Below, one piece after another: positions 22,656 through 29,745 of a stretch of DNA of 54,445 nt. A program made the translations under genes and the position numbers. Source of the stretch: Acidobacteria bacterium RIFCSPLOWO2_12_FULL_65_11. GTDB taxonomy: Bacteria > Acidobacteriota > Vicinamibacteria > Vicinamibacterales > CAVVIG01. The stretch lies in NCBI GenBank assembly GCA_001767495.1, contig MELA01000107.1, forward strand, positions 18,971-73,415. Reading direction: 5' to 3'. The notes below the pieces were generated by a model. That model did no database searches and was not told where the DNA came from. It was given only the letters and a program-made list of their open reading frames with translations. The stretch's first letter is position 1; every line of letters begins with the position of its first letter.

Positions 22656-22816
22656 GGTCCGCCTAAAGGCGGACACTACGTACGCCCTGTAATACGTACG
22701 CCCTGTAATACGTATGCCCTGTAATACGTATGCCCTGTAGTGTCCGGCTTCAGCCGGACCTGTCAGTCCGCCTAAAGGCGGACACTACAGTGGTCTGCCG
22801 GAAGGCGGACACTACA
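22656..22816. repeat. Palindrome cluster with a 16-bp tandem repeat
   Basis: Fills the E2-lipB gap. Palindromes lie at 22656-22680, 22737-22760, 22765-22790 and 22792-22816 in both orientations. Between the first two are four units of ACGTA(C/T)GCCCTGTAAT (22678-22741). The tandem unit resembles palindrome ends, so it probably arose by slippage at the repeat border. Confidence 0.9.
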
Positions 22817-22831
22817 TGCTGATCCCGACAC

Positions 22832-23509
22832 ATGAATCGACCAGTTGAAATCCGAAGGCTCGGGCGCGTGCCGTACGCCGACGCGCTGGCGCTGCAGCAC
22901 ACGCTCGTCGAAGATCGGCGCGCCGGGCGCGTGGACGACGTGCTGTTGTTTGTCGAACATCCGCACGTGTTGACGCTCGGCGTCGGCGGCGACGGCGGCC
23001 GCTCGCACATCCTCGCGCCGGCTGAGGCGCTGGCCGGCCGCGGCGTCGAGGTGCACGAGACCGGCCGTGGCGGCGACATCACCTATCACGGTCCGGGGCA
23101 GATCGTCGGCTACCCGATCGTCGATCTGCGGCCCGATCGCTGCGACGTCCATCGCTACGTGCGGGACTTGGAGGACGTGCTCATCCGAACAGCCGGAGAC
23201 TACGGCGTCTTGGCCCATCGGGTGGACGGCCTGACGGGCGTGTGGGTGGGGGATGAGAAGCTGGCGGCCATCGGTGTCCGCATCGCGCGGTGGGTCACAA
23301 GCCACGGGTTCGCGATGAACGTCACAACAGACCTCGCGTACTTCGATTTGATTGTCCCCTGCGGCATCTCCGGCCGCGGCGTGACGTCGCTCGCGCGGCT
23401 CGTCGGCCGCGCGGTCGATCGAGCCGAGGTCGAAGACCGAATCAGCCGGCACTTCTGCGATGTCTTCGAGAGAGTCCGGCTGAAGCCGGACACCACGTAC
23501 GCCCTGTAG
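22832..23509 (+). CDS. lipB: Octanoyl-[acyl-carrier-protein]:protein N-octanoyltransferase LipB
   Basis: A 225-aa enzyme that transfers octanoate from ACP to lipoyl domains, the first step of lipoate synthesis. Signatures: GRGGDITYHGPGQIVGYPI near residue 74, VWVGDEKLAAIGVRIARWVT with the catalytic Lys, and HGFAMNVTTDLAYFDLIVPCGI with the catalytic Cys. The last 12 residues (RVRLKPDTTYAL) come from a palindrome plus one tandem unit, so the original stop codon has been replaced by repeat sequence. It follows the E2 gene, a direct functional link. lipA is not in the window. Confidence 0.96.
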   Translation: MNRPVEIRRLGRVPYADALALQHTLVEDRRAGRVDDVLLFVEHPHVLTLGVGGDGGRSHILAPAEALAGRGVEVHETGRGGDITYHGPGQIVGYPIVDLRPDRCDVHRYVRDLEDVLIRTAGDYGVLAHRVDGLTGVWVGDEKLAAIGVRIARWVTSHGFAMNVTTDLAYFDLIVPCGISGRGVTSLARLVGRAVDRAEVEDRISRHFCDVFERVRLKPDTTYAL

Positions 23510-23529
23510 TGTCCGCCTTCAGGCGGACC
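23473..23529. repeat. Two palindromes at the lipB 3' end
   Basis: GTCCGGCTGAAGCCGGAC (from 23474) is translated as the lipB C-terminus. After a single tandem unit and the stop codon comes a second palindrome, GTCCGCCTTCAGGCGGAC, ending at 23529. Confidence 0.9.
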
Positions 23530-23627
23530 CGACGCGATCTCCTTGGATAAACGCCAATCAATCAATCGGTTACAGCATCGACTGGGATTCCAGGAATATC
23601 CAAACCCTCCAAGGTGTTCTTCTCCGC

Positions 23628-24251
23628 ATGCGGAATCCCCAGGACGACACCCTTCTCACGCGGCTGCAGGCAGGCGACGAGCGAGCGATCGCAGAGCTGG
23701 TTGACGCATACGGCGCCAAGATTCACCAGCTCGCGTTCCGGTACCTGCGCAACAAGGAAGACGCCGAAGAAGTCGCGCAGGACGTGCTGTACAAGGTGTA
23801 CCGCAACGTGGGCTCGTTCCGCGGCGATGCCGCGCTTTCCTCCTGGATTTACCGGATTACCTTCAACCAGGCGATGTCCCGGCTGCGCACGGTGCGCTAC
23901 CGGCAGGCGAAGACTGACGACCAGCTCCTGCGCGCGGCCGAGGGCGACGAGCCGATCCGGTCGTCTCACCCGGATGTGGCCGACTGGAGCGACATGGCCG
24001 ACGAGCAGATCTTTCGGGCGCAACTGCGCCGGCGCGTGCACCACGCCATCCTGGCGCTGCCGGCGATCTATCGCGCGCCGGTCATGCTGCGCGACATCCA
24101 GGGCATGTCGACCGAGGAAGCAAGCGCCATGTTGCGGGTGAAGGATCAGACCCTCAAATCGCGCCTGCACCGGGACCGGCTGATCCTGCGCAGGCAGCTC
24201 GCCGAGTTTGCCGGCGGCCTGACGCTGCATCGGCCGATCTACGGCACGTAA
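23628..24251 (+). CDS. ECF-type RNA polymerase sigma-70 factor
   Basis: A 207-aa sigma factor. Region 2 (about 20-90) includes LAFRYLRNKEDAEEVAQDVLYKVYRNVG and SWIYRITFNQAMSRLR. Region 4 (about 130-190) includes ALPAIYRAPVMLRDIQGMSTEEASAMLRVKDQTLKSRL... as a helix-turn-helix for the -35 element. No anti-sigma gene lies next to it, since the next genes are remnants on either strand. Its ATG (23628) is the first good start after the repeats. Its regulon cannot be inferred. Confidence 0.93.
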   Translation: MRNPQDDTLLTRLQAGDERAIAELVDAYGAKIHQLAFRYLRNKEDAEEVAQDVLYKVYRNVGSFRGDAALSSWIYRITFNQAMSRLRTVRYRQAKTDDQLLRAAEGDEPIRSSHPDVADWSDMADEQIFRAQLRRRVHHAILALPAIYRAPVMLRDIQGMSTEEASAMLRVKDQTLKSRLHRDRLILRRQLAEFAGGLTLHRPIYGT

Positions 24252-24255
24252 CCGT

Positions 24256-24341
24256 ACGTAACCTAATCGCACGTAACCTAATCGCACGTAACCTAATCGC
24301 ACGTAACCTAATCGTACGTAGTGTCCGGCTTCAGCCGGACC
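24256..24341. repeat. Four 15-bp tandem units followed by a palindrome
   Basis: Four exact or near-exact copies of ACGTAACCTAATCGC (24256-24270, 24271-24285, 24286-24300, 24301-24315, the last ending in T). The palindrome TAGT plus GTCCGGCTTCAGCCGGAC follows at 24318-24341. As at 22678-22741, a short tandem array abuts a palindrome beginning with ACGTA. Confidence 0.92.
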
Positions 24342-24354
24342 GAGTTCGCCCCTG

Positions 24355-24871
24355 TCAACAACCCTTCCAATCCCCGCCATCGAGTGCATTCGGTAGCTGC
24401 TTGATGATGTCGCGCAGAAACCGCGACATCTGAAGGTCGACCCGATACACGTTGGCCTCGACCGCGAGACCCATCCGCATCGCCTCACCCGTTGCGGCGC
24501 TCGTCGCGCGCGAGATGACGAGCGTTTTCTTGGACCTCGTGATTGACACGTAGAAGAGCCGGCGCTGCTCTTCGAGGTAGTCCTCTTCCGTGCCCGGGTA
24601 TTCGTCGCGGCGCCGGCCGGGGATCGCCTCGTCGCAGGTCCCGAGCAGGTAAACATGTTCCGCGGTGACACCCTTCGCGCCCCACATCGTTGCCACTTGG
24701 ACGTTCGGGCGCCGCGAGCCTTTCCTGGTGGAGGATGCGCTCGACGCGCCTGGCCAAGCCAAATGTCTTACCCGTGCCGGGTCCTGCCTCGACGCGGATT
24801 GTCTGCGCTTCCGCGTTGATGAGTGGCAGCACCTGCTCGCCGCGGACGCCGCTGTTCCAGGATTCGGCCAT
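24355..24871 (-). pseudogene. UvrD/PcrA-type helicase remnant
   Basis: Two pieces of one UvrD-like superfamily 1 helicase in different frames. Frame one (from ATG 24871) has the N-terminus with Walker A VEAGPGTGKTFGLARRVERI. Frame two (about 24733 to 24355) has the C-terminal region VATMWGAKGVTAEHVYLLGT, EEDYLEEQRRLFYVSITRSK and KTLVISRA. The central 400 or more residues, including the DExx box, are missing, and the frame shifts at the junction near 24730. It cannot be a working helicase. It overlaps the start of the next remnant on the other strand. Confidence 0.85.
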
Positions 24872-24924
24872 CGAGGCACCTAGCCTCCTTCCCGGTTGCT
24901 CCGTCGCGCACTGGCCTACCTCGC

Positions 24925-25541
24925 GACTACGCTGAGACGCTCAGCGAAATCAAGCAACGCATCCAGCAAGAGCGCCTCCGCGTCGTGCTGGCCGCCAATT
25001 CGGCGATGGTTCTTCTGTACTGGGACGTCGGCAAAATGATCCTGGACCGCCAGGAACACGCCGGCTGGGGGCCAAGGTCATCGATCGCCTCTCCGCAGAC
25101 CTGCGTGAAGCCACCCCCGAGATGCAGGGGCTTTCGCCGCGAAACCTCAAGTACATGCGCGCCTTTGCCGCCGCATGGCCCGACCGCAGGATTGTGCAAC
25201 GGGTCATTGCACAATTGCCCTGGCGCCAAAATATCGCCCTGCTCGAACGCCTCAACGACGAGCAGACGCGACTGTGGTACGCCGAGCAAGGGGTGCGGCA
25301 CGGGTGGTCGCAGCCCATTCTCTGCCTGCAGATCGACAGTCGAGCCCACGAACGCCGCGGCAAGGCCCTCACCAACTTCAAGGCGACCCTACGCGACAAC
25401 GTGCGCGCTCAACTGCGGGTGATCGTGAAGCGCATTCTTCGCAAGTACGGCTACCCGCCAGACAAACAGGAGAAGGCGACACAGACGGTGCTTGAGCAGG
25501 CGGAGGTGCTGTCGGAACTGTGGGCAGCCCAGAGTGAATAG
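24925..25541 (+). pseudogene. DUF1016 (YhcG-like nuclease) remnant fused to an HsdR C-terminal tail
   Basis: The first part matches the DUF1016 N-terminal domain: [20 protein letters not shown] and [19 protein letters not shown] in one frame, then [20 protein letters not shown] and [18 protein letters not shown] in the next. A one-base loss in a G run near 25070 causes the shift. The PDDEXK nuclease half is absent. After KATLRDNV the sequence becomes [20 protein letters not shown] and [15 protein letters not shown], which matches the end of type I restriction subunit HsdR. It is therefore a frameshifted fusion of two defence-gene fragments. Confidence 0.82.
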
Positions 25542-25588
25542 AACGCTTACCAATGCCCCTGGTCCTCGCCCGACTACCGGAGTGCCGA

Positions 25589-25613
25589 GGTCCGCCTGAA
25601 GGCGGACACTACA
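25589..25613. repeat. GTCCGCCTGAAGGCGGAC palindrome
   Basis: A single palindrome copy between the DUF1016/HsdR remnant and the 3' end of the dehydrogenase-like gene. It overlaps the latter's stop codon region by about 5 nt. Confidence 0.9.
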
Positions 25614-26448
25614 ACTGCATGGCGTTATCGAGCGCCACACGCTCGGCGACACCGAGCGGGGGCAGCACCACCTCGAGGCGTGACGGTCCGAGCCTGACGG
25701 GGAGTGCGGCGGTTCGGGTGCGCGCACCGGAGGACTGATCCGGAGCGACAAAACAAATCGTGACGTGCTGAGAGTGTCCGGCCAGCGCGTCGATCACTTT
25801 CGAGGCCGCTGAGGCGAGCGCAAACGGACCAGGCGGCCACAGCGCGCCGATCCGCTGGGCGAGCCGTCGCCGTACGGGCTCGGTGACGAGCCGCGTCATC
25901 GCCCATCCGGCCACGGTCGCATCTTCCCACCCGATGACCATCCGATCCGGCGGCACGCCGATGACCGACAGCGCCACCTCGCGGGGCGACGCGTCGAGCT
26001 CGAGCGCCACGATCGCGCGGGCGGCGGCGGCGAGCGCTTCGGGCGCCGATCCGATGATGCGCGCACGCGGGATGTCGAGCTCGCCGACGCCGCGCTCGAT
26101 GAGCTGGCGCTGCTCGGGGCCGGCGCACACGATGAAGGCATCCGGCGCAGATCGCGCCAGGCGCTTGAGGAGCACCACTCCATCGTCACCTGCCCACTCG
26201 CCAACGCCTCGCCGGTCGGCGACCACCACAACGTCGGCGCCTGCCGCGTCGGCGATCTCGGTCGAGCCGGAGACGATTGTCGCGAAGCCCTCGATGGCCC
26301 CCGCCTGCGTGATATCGAGCGCCTGGCCCTCGGCCGCGCGTCCGGCCTCGTCTATCAGTCGAATCGAGCGCGCGGATGCACGGCGCGCGAGCAGGTGCGC
26401 GAGCATCCCGCCCAGCTCGCCGGCTCCAATGATGGCGACCTCCTGCAT
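25609..26448 (-). CDS. Lactate/malate dehydrogenase-like protein, probably inactive
   Basis: A 279-aa protein with the fold pattern of LDH/MDH enzymes. The Rossmann start VAIIGAGELGGMLAHLLARR is followed by RLIDEAGRAAEGQALDI, the Asp that binds NAD ribose, and ADVVVVADRRG. The catalytic half is not conserved. Where MDH/LDH have G-x-H-G-D the sequence is VIGVPPDRMVIGW, without the proton-relay His, and the partner Asp (L-D-x-x-R) is replaced in LAAAARAIVALEL. It is shorter than the usual 310 aa. It may bind NAD without reducing a keto acid. It is transcribed divergently from the SDR gene. Confidence 0.78.
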   Translation of the reverse strand: MQEVAIIGAGELGGMLAHLLARRASARSIRLIDEAGRAAEGQALDITQAGAIEGFATIVSGSTEIADAAGADVVVVADRRGVGEWAGDDGVVLLKRLARSAPDAFIVCAGPEQRQLIERGVGELDIPRARIIGSAPEALAAAARAIVALELDASPREVALSVIGVPPDRMVIGWEDATVAGWAMTRLVTEPVRRRLAQRIGALWPPGPFALASAASKVIDALAGHSQHVTICFVAPDQSSGARTRTAALPVRLGPSRLEVVLPPLGVAERVALDNAMQL

Positions 26449-26532
26449 GCGTGCGCTATTGTATGCGGGGCGGCTTGGTCGGTGACGCTCTGTTCTAGAT
26501 ACGCCGAGCGCTGCGGCGCGAAGGCGTCATCG

Positions 26533-26577
26533 AGCGGGGGTGGGGCCCCGCGAGCATAAAGTAATGTGGGGCCCCAT
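26533..26577. repeat. GGGGCCCC inverted repeat
   Basis: TGGGGCCCCGCGAGC and the nearby TGGGGCCCCATGCG lie in the dehydrogenase/SDR divergent spacer. Their sequence matches copies near 650-672 and 14446-14500, including the adjoining GCTCGCGGGGCCCCACATTA. Confidence 0.7.
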
Positions 26578-26591
26578 GCGAAATTAATTAA

Positions 26592-27323
26592 ATGCTGACA
26601 ACTCTCCAGGGCAAAGTCGCCCTCGTCACCGGCGGGTCGCGGGGGATTGGCTTCGCCATCGCTCGTGCGCTCGTTGCCGACGACGTGCAGGTGGCGATCG
26701 CAGGTCGCACGAGCTCCGCGCTTTCGGCCGCGCGGCAGAAGCTGGAGCGCGCCGAGCCTGGTGGACGCAGTCGGGTCGAGACGGTGACGGCCGACGTGCG
26801 CCGCTACGCCGAAGCCGAGCGCGCCGTGGCGGCGGCGGTCGCGCGCTTCGGGGGCCTCGATATCCTGATTAACAATGCCGGCGTCGGCGTGTTCGCCGAG
26901 GTGGCCGAGATGACGCCCGAGCAGTGGGCCGAGATCATCGACACCAATCTCACCGGCGTGTACAACACCACTCACGCGGCGATCCCCTATCTTCGTCGCC
27001 GCGGGGGCGGGTTCATCATCAACATCAGCAGCCTGTCGGGCAAGAACCCCTTCGCCGGAGGCGCCGCGTATTGCGCATCGAAGGCCGGGCTCAACGCCTT
27101 CAGCGAGGCGCTGATGCAGGAGCTGCGCTACGACGACATCCGGGTCAGCTACGTCATGCCCGGCTCGGTCGCCACCGAATTTGCGGACGGTGACGCGGCC
27201 AAAGGCGCCGATTGGAAGATCGCGCCGGCCGAGGTTGCCGACGTGGTCCGCAACCTGCTTTGCCACGATCCGCGCAGCCTCCCGAGCCGGGTCGAGCTGC
27301 GGCCGACCAAACCCAAGAAGTAG
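26592..27323 (+). CDS. Short-chain dehydrogenase/reductase (SDR)
   Basis: A 243-aa classical SDR that should oxidise or reduce an alcohol/ketone with NAD(P)(H). The cofactor motif TGGSRGIG is near residue 14, the NNAG motif near 93, catalytic Ser in NISSLSG near 144, and the YCASK catalytic Tyr/Lys near 156. An Arg after the first strand (AGRTSS) favours NADP. The substrate is unknown. The stop codon TAG is the first triplet of a palindrome (TAGTGTCCGG), so the repeat has set the 3' end. Confidence 0.95.
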   Translation: MLTTLQGKVALVTGGSRGIGFAIARALVADDVQVAIAGRTSSALSAARQKLERAEPGGRSRVETVTADVRRYAEAERAVAAAVARFGGLDILINNAGVGVFAEVAEMTPEQWAEIIDTNLTGVYNTTHAAIPYLRRRGGGFIINISSLSGKNPFAGGAAYCASKAGLNAFSEALMQELRYDDIRVSYVMPGSVATEFADGDAAKGADWKIAPAEVADVVRNLLCHDPRSLPSRVELRPTKPKK

Positions 27324-27342
27324 TGTCCGGCTTCAGCCGGAC
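27321..27342. repeat. Palindrome carrying the SDR stop codon
   Basis: TAGT plus GTCCGGCTTCAGCCGGAC. Its first three bases are the SDR stop codon, and its end lies 11 nt before the next start codon. Confidence 0.92.
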
Positions 27343-27352
27343 GGTAAAAATC

Positions 27353-27607
27353 ATGTCTGTCTTCGACAAACACCGCGACACGCTCGAGCAGCACGAGACG
27401 ATGATGGGAAGCTCGCGCGGGCGGCTGGCGGTCGCGCTCGACCTCATCACCGATTCGCTCGCGCTCGTCGGCCAGCACGGGGTGTATTGCCGGAGCGAGC
27501 GATTCGCCGGCAGGCCCCGGATGGATATCGCGCTCATCCTCGAGCGGCTCGATGACGCGAAAGAGCTCGTGCAGAGCGCGATGGAAGAGCTGCGTCCGCG
27601 TACGTAG
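27353..27607 (+). CDS. Hypothetical helical protein
   Basis: An 84-aa protein not recognised. It is predicted to be almost entirely helical (MSVFDKHRDTLEQHETMMGS, LAVALDLITDSLALVGQHGV, MDIALILERLDDAKELVQSA). It sits between two palindromes: one ends 11 nt before its ATG, and the next supplies its TAG stop. It is probably co-directional with SDR and the kinase-like gene. A role cannot be proposed from sequence. Confidence 0.7.
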   Translation: MSVFDKHRDTLEQHETMMGSSRGRLAVALDLITDSLALVGQHGVYCRSERFAGRPRMDIALILERLDDAKELVQSAMEELRPRT

Positions 27608-27627
27608 TGTCCGGCTTCAGCCGGACC
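27604..27627. repeat. Palindrome carrying the stop codon of the small helical gene
   Basis: ACG TAG T plus GTCCGGCTTCAGCCGGAC. The TAG of the repeat is the in-frame stop of the preceding gene, and the kinase-like gene starts 7 nt after the repeat. Confidence 0.92.
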
Positions 27628-27634
27628 GTCGTCC

Positions 27635-28477
27635 ATGCTTGAAACCCTCGGCCAGTACAAGATCCTCGATCGGGTCGGCGCCGGCCGGATGGGCGAGCTC
27701 TATCGCGCCCGCGACACCCGTCTTGGGCGCACGGTCGCGATCAGAGTGCTCGCCGCCGATCTCGTCTCCGATCCGGAGCGGCGCGAACGGATTCTTGGCT
27801 GCGCCCGCGCGGCCGCCGCGCTGTCGCATCCCAACATCGCCGCGCTTTACGAAATCGGCGAAGACGCCGGGCGCCTGTTCCTGGTGCACGAGTTTACTGC
27901 CGGCGAGCCGCTTCGAAGAATCATCGGCGGCCAGCCGCTCAATCCCCGCCGCGCGATCGACCTGGGCTCTCAGATTGCCGACGCGCTCGCCGATGCCCAT
28001 GCCGAGGATCTTGCGTGCGGCGCCCTCACGGCCGGAAACATCGTCGTGACGCCGAAGGGGCACGCGAAGGTCCTCGACTTCGGTCTGGCCGGCGCGACCA
28101 CCGGCGCCTCCGGCGAGCAGGCGGGCGGCGAGCCCGGTGACCATCGCCACGACATCGTCTCGCTTGGCGCTCTCTTGTTCGAGATGCTGACGGGCAAGCC
28201 CTTTTCGGGCACCGCCCACGGAGTGGTGCCCGATGAGCTCGGCCCGATCGTGATGAAGGCACTCGGCATCGGCGGCGACGGCCGCTACGAGTCGGCGGCC
28301 ACGCTTGCCGCCGAACTCCGGGCCGTGGCAGCCGTGCTCGACGTGCGTGCGGCCGCGGCCGCGCCGGCGGCCGTCGCCGCGGTTGTCAGACACGCGCCCG
28401 GGTCGTCGTTTGGATGGATTTGGCTTGCGCTTCTCGCCGGCGCGATCGTCGCCGCGGTGTGGTACTTGCGATCGTAG
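27635..28477 (+). CDS. Serine/threonine protein kinase homologue, predicted pseudokinase, membrane-anchored
   Basis: A 280-aa protein of the bacterial Hanks-kinase family. The glycine loop VGAGRMGELYRARD and the DFG motif (VLDFGLAGA) are kept. The ATP-binding Lys of VAIK is Arg (VAIRVLAADL), the helix-C Glu appears lost (RILGCARAAAALSHPN), and the catalytic HRDLKPxN is DLACGALTAGN. The GTxxYMxPE activation segment is missing, with a shortened loop in its place. The C-terminal membrane segment WIWLALLAGAIVAAVWYL places the domain in the cytoplasm. It is a likely ATP-binding or scaffolding pseudokinase. Its TAG stop abuts another palindrome. Confidence 0.88.
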   Translation: MLETLGQYKILDRVGAGRMGELYRARDTRLGRTVAIRVLAADLVSDPERRERILGCARAAAALSHPNIAALYEIGEDAGRLFLVHEFTAGEPLRRIIGGQPLNPRRAIDLGSQIADALADAHAEDLACGALTAGNIVVTPKGHAKVLDFGLAGATTGASGEQAGGEPGDHRHDIVSLGALLFEMLTGKPFSGTAHGVVPDELGPIVMKALGIGGDGRYESAATLAAELRAVAAVLDVRAAAAAPAAVAAVVRHAPGSSFGWIWLALLAGAIVAAVWYLRS

Positions 28478-28607
28478 GTCCGGCTCAAGCCGGACACTAC
28501 AGCCTGATGTTGTCCGCCTTCAGGCGGACCTTCCGGGTCCGGCTCAAGCCGGACACTACGAGCGTTATGTGTGTCCGCCTGATGTAGTGTCCGCCTTCAG
28601 GCGGACC
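28476..28607. repeat. Cluster of four palindromes
   Basis: Alternating GTCCGGCTCAAGCCGGAC and GTCCGCCTTCAGGCGGAC copies with CACTACAGCCTGATGT and similar spacers, filling the gap between the convergent kinase-like and receiver genes. They could form strong bidirectional terminators. Confidence 0.9.
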
Positions 28608-28617
28608 CGTGAGTGCG

Positions 28618-28971
28618 TTAACGCTGTCGGGAGAGAATTTCTCCGAGCTGCGTGGTAAACGCCGAGCGTGCGAGCACCTCGTCCATCCCCGCCTGCCTGG
28701 CCGCAGCGATGAGATCGGTCTGCACGTGCGAGACGAAGCCGACCGTGGGCATGGAGGCGAGTGCCGCGTCCTGCTTCATCGCCGCCAGCGTTCCCAGCGG
28801 GTCGGTTCGCTGGCAGTTGAGATCGAAGATGACGAGGGTGGGCGGGCGCTCGCGCATCTTCTCGAGCGCGGCCGCAGACGAACGGGCGAACTCCACCGTT
28901 GTCCCGACCGCGGCCGCAGCGGTGCGGATCTTCGAGCTGAACATGAGATCGTCGAGGACGGCGAGAATCAT
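28618..28971 (-). CDS. Degenerate single-domain response regulator receiver
   Basis: A 117-aa stand-alone receiver-like domain. It keeps an acidic pair near the N-terminus (VLDDLMFSSKI) and the putative phospho-acceptor Asp in LVIFDLN. The Thr/Ser switch position is Val-Gly (MPTVGFVSHV), and the conserved Lys appears as Arg in DEVLARSAF. It has no output domain. It may act as a binding module rather than a phosphorelay member. It is divergent from the metallohydrolase gene, with 21 nt between the starts. Confidence 0.82.
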   Translation of the reverse strand: MILAVLDDLMFSSKIRTAAAAVGTTVEFARSSAAALEKMRERPPTLVIFDLNCQRTDPLGTLAAMKQDAALASMPTVGFVSHVQTDLIAAARQAGMDEVLARSAFTTQLGEILSRQR

Positions 28972-28992
28972 GACCAGCTATCATAGGCGGTC

Positions 28993-29640
28993 ATGCTCAT
29001 CGAATCCCAGGCCGTTCCTCCGTTCATGAAAAACGGCTTCATTCTCGCCTGCGAAGAGACGCGCGAAGCCGTGTACATCGATCCTGGAGACGAGGTCCAG
29101 AGCCTGCTGTCGTACGCCGAACGGAACGGGTTGGCCATCCGCCACATCCTGCTGACGCATGCGCACATCGACCATGTCACCGGAGTCGGCGCCGCCAGGC
29201 GCGCTCTTGGCGTCCCGGTCTATCTGCATCGCGACGACCTGTTCATCTACGAACGCGCGCCCGAGACAGGCGCGTTGTTCGGCGTACACGTCGAGCCGCC
29301 GCCGCCCATCGACGTGTACTACACCCCGAGTCAGGTGATTGCGTTCGGCACGTACGAGGTGCGGCCCTACCACACGCCGGGACATTGTCCGGGCGGCGTC
29401 TGCCTCCAGGTCGGGAAGCGCGGCGAGAACGGTCAGGATCTGTTCGTGGGCGACACGCTGTTTGCCGGTTCAATCGGCCGCACGGATCTTCCCGGCGGCG
29501 ATTACGAGACGCTCATGGCTTCCATCCACAACGTCCTGTTTGCGTTTGGTGACGCCGCGGTCGTCCATCCAGGTCATGGGCCCGACACGACCATCGGCCG
29601 CGAGCGCCGCACGAACCCGTTTCTTAGTCCGTTTTCTTAG
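28993..29640 (+). CDS. MBL-fold metallohydrolase, glyoxalase II-like
   Basis: A 215-aa cytoplasmic metallo-beta-lactamase-fold hydrolase. All metal motifs are present: THAHIDH near residue 56, HTPGHCPGG near 130, FVGDTLF near 153 and HPGHGPDTT near 197. Size and motif spacing fit hydroxyacylglutathione hydrolase-like thioesterases and persulfide dioxygenase relatives. The substrate is unproven. No signal peptide. It is followed by a repeat-rich convergent spacer before the FHA gene. Confidence 0.93.
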   Translation: MLIESQAVPPFMKNGFILACEETREAVYIDPGDEVQSLLSYAERNGLAIRHILLTHAHIDHVTGVGAARRALGVPVYLHRDDLFIYERAPETGALFGVHVEPPPPIDVYYTPSQVIAFGTYEVRPYHTPGHCPGGVCLQVGKRGENGQDLFVGDTLFAGSIGRTDLPGGDYETLMASIHNVLFAFGDAAVVHPGHGPDTTIGRERRTNPFLSPFS

Positions 29641-29645
29641 TCCGT

Positions 29646-29745
29646 GAATTGCTGATTGCTAATTGCTGATTGGCGCCACGCTGCAATCCCAATCAGCAAT
29701 CCGCAATTCAATCCTCAATCCTCAATCAACAATCATCAATTCTCG
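29646..29745. repeat. CAATCAGCAATT inverted-repeat tract
   Basis: AATTGCTGATTGCTAATTGC on one side and CAATCAGCAATCCGCAATTC on the other, followed by CAATCCTCAATCAACAATCATC. The tract lies between two convergent genes and overlaps the FHA 3' end by about 10 nt. It can fold on itself and may serve as a bidirectional terminator. Same family as 14408-14443 and the E2 linker. Confidence 0.8.

Noticed and set aside
22656-28607. Palindrome clusters considered as a CRISPR array
   Set aside because: Units are palindromic, vary in orientation, lack regular spacers of constant length, and have no cas genes.
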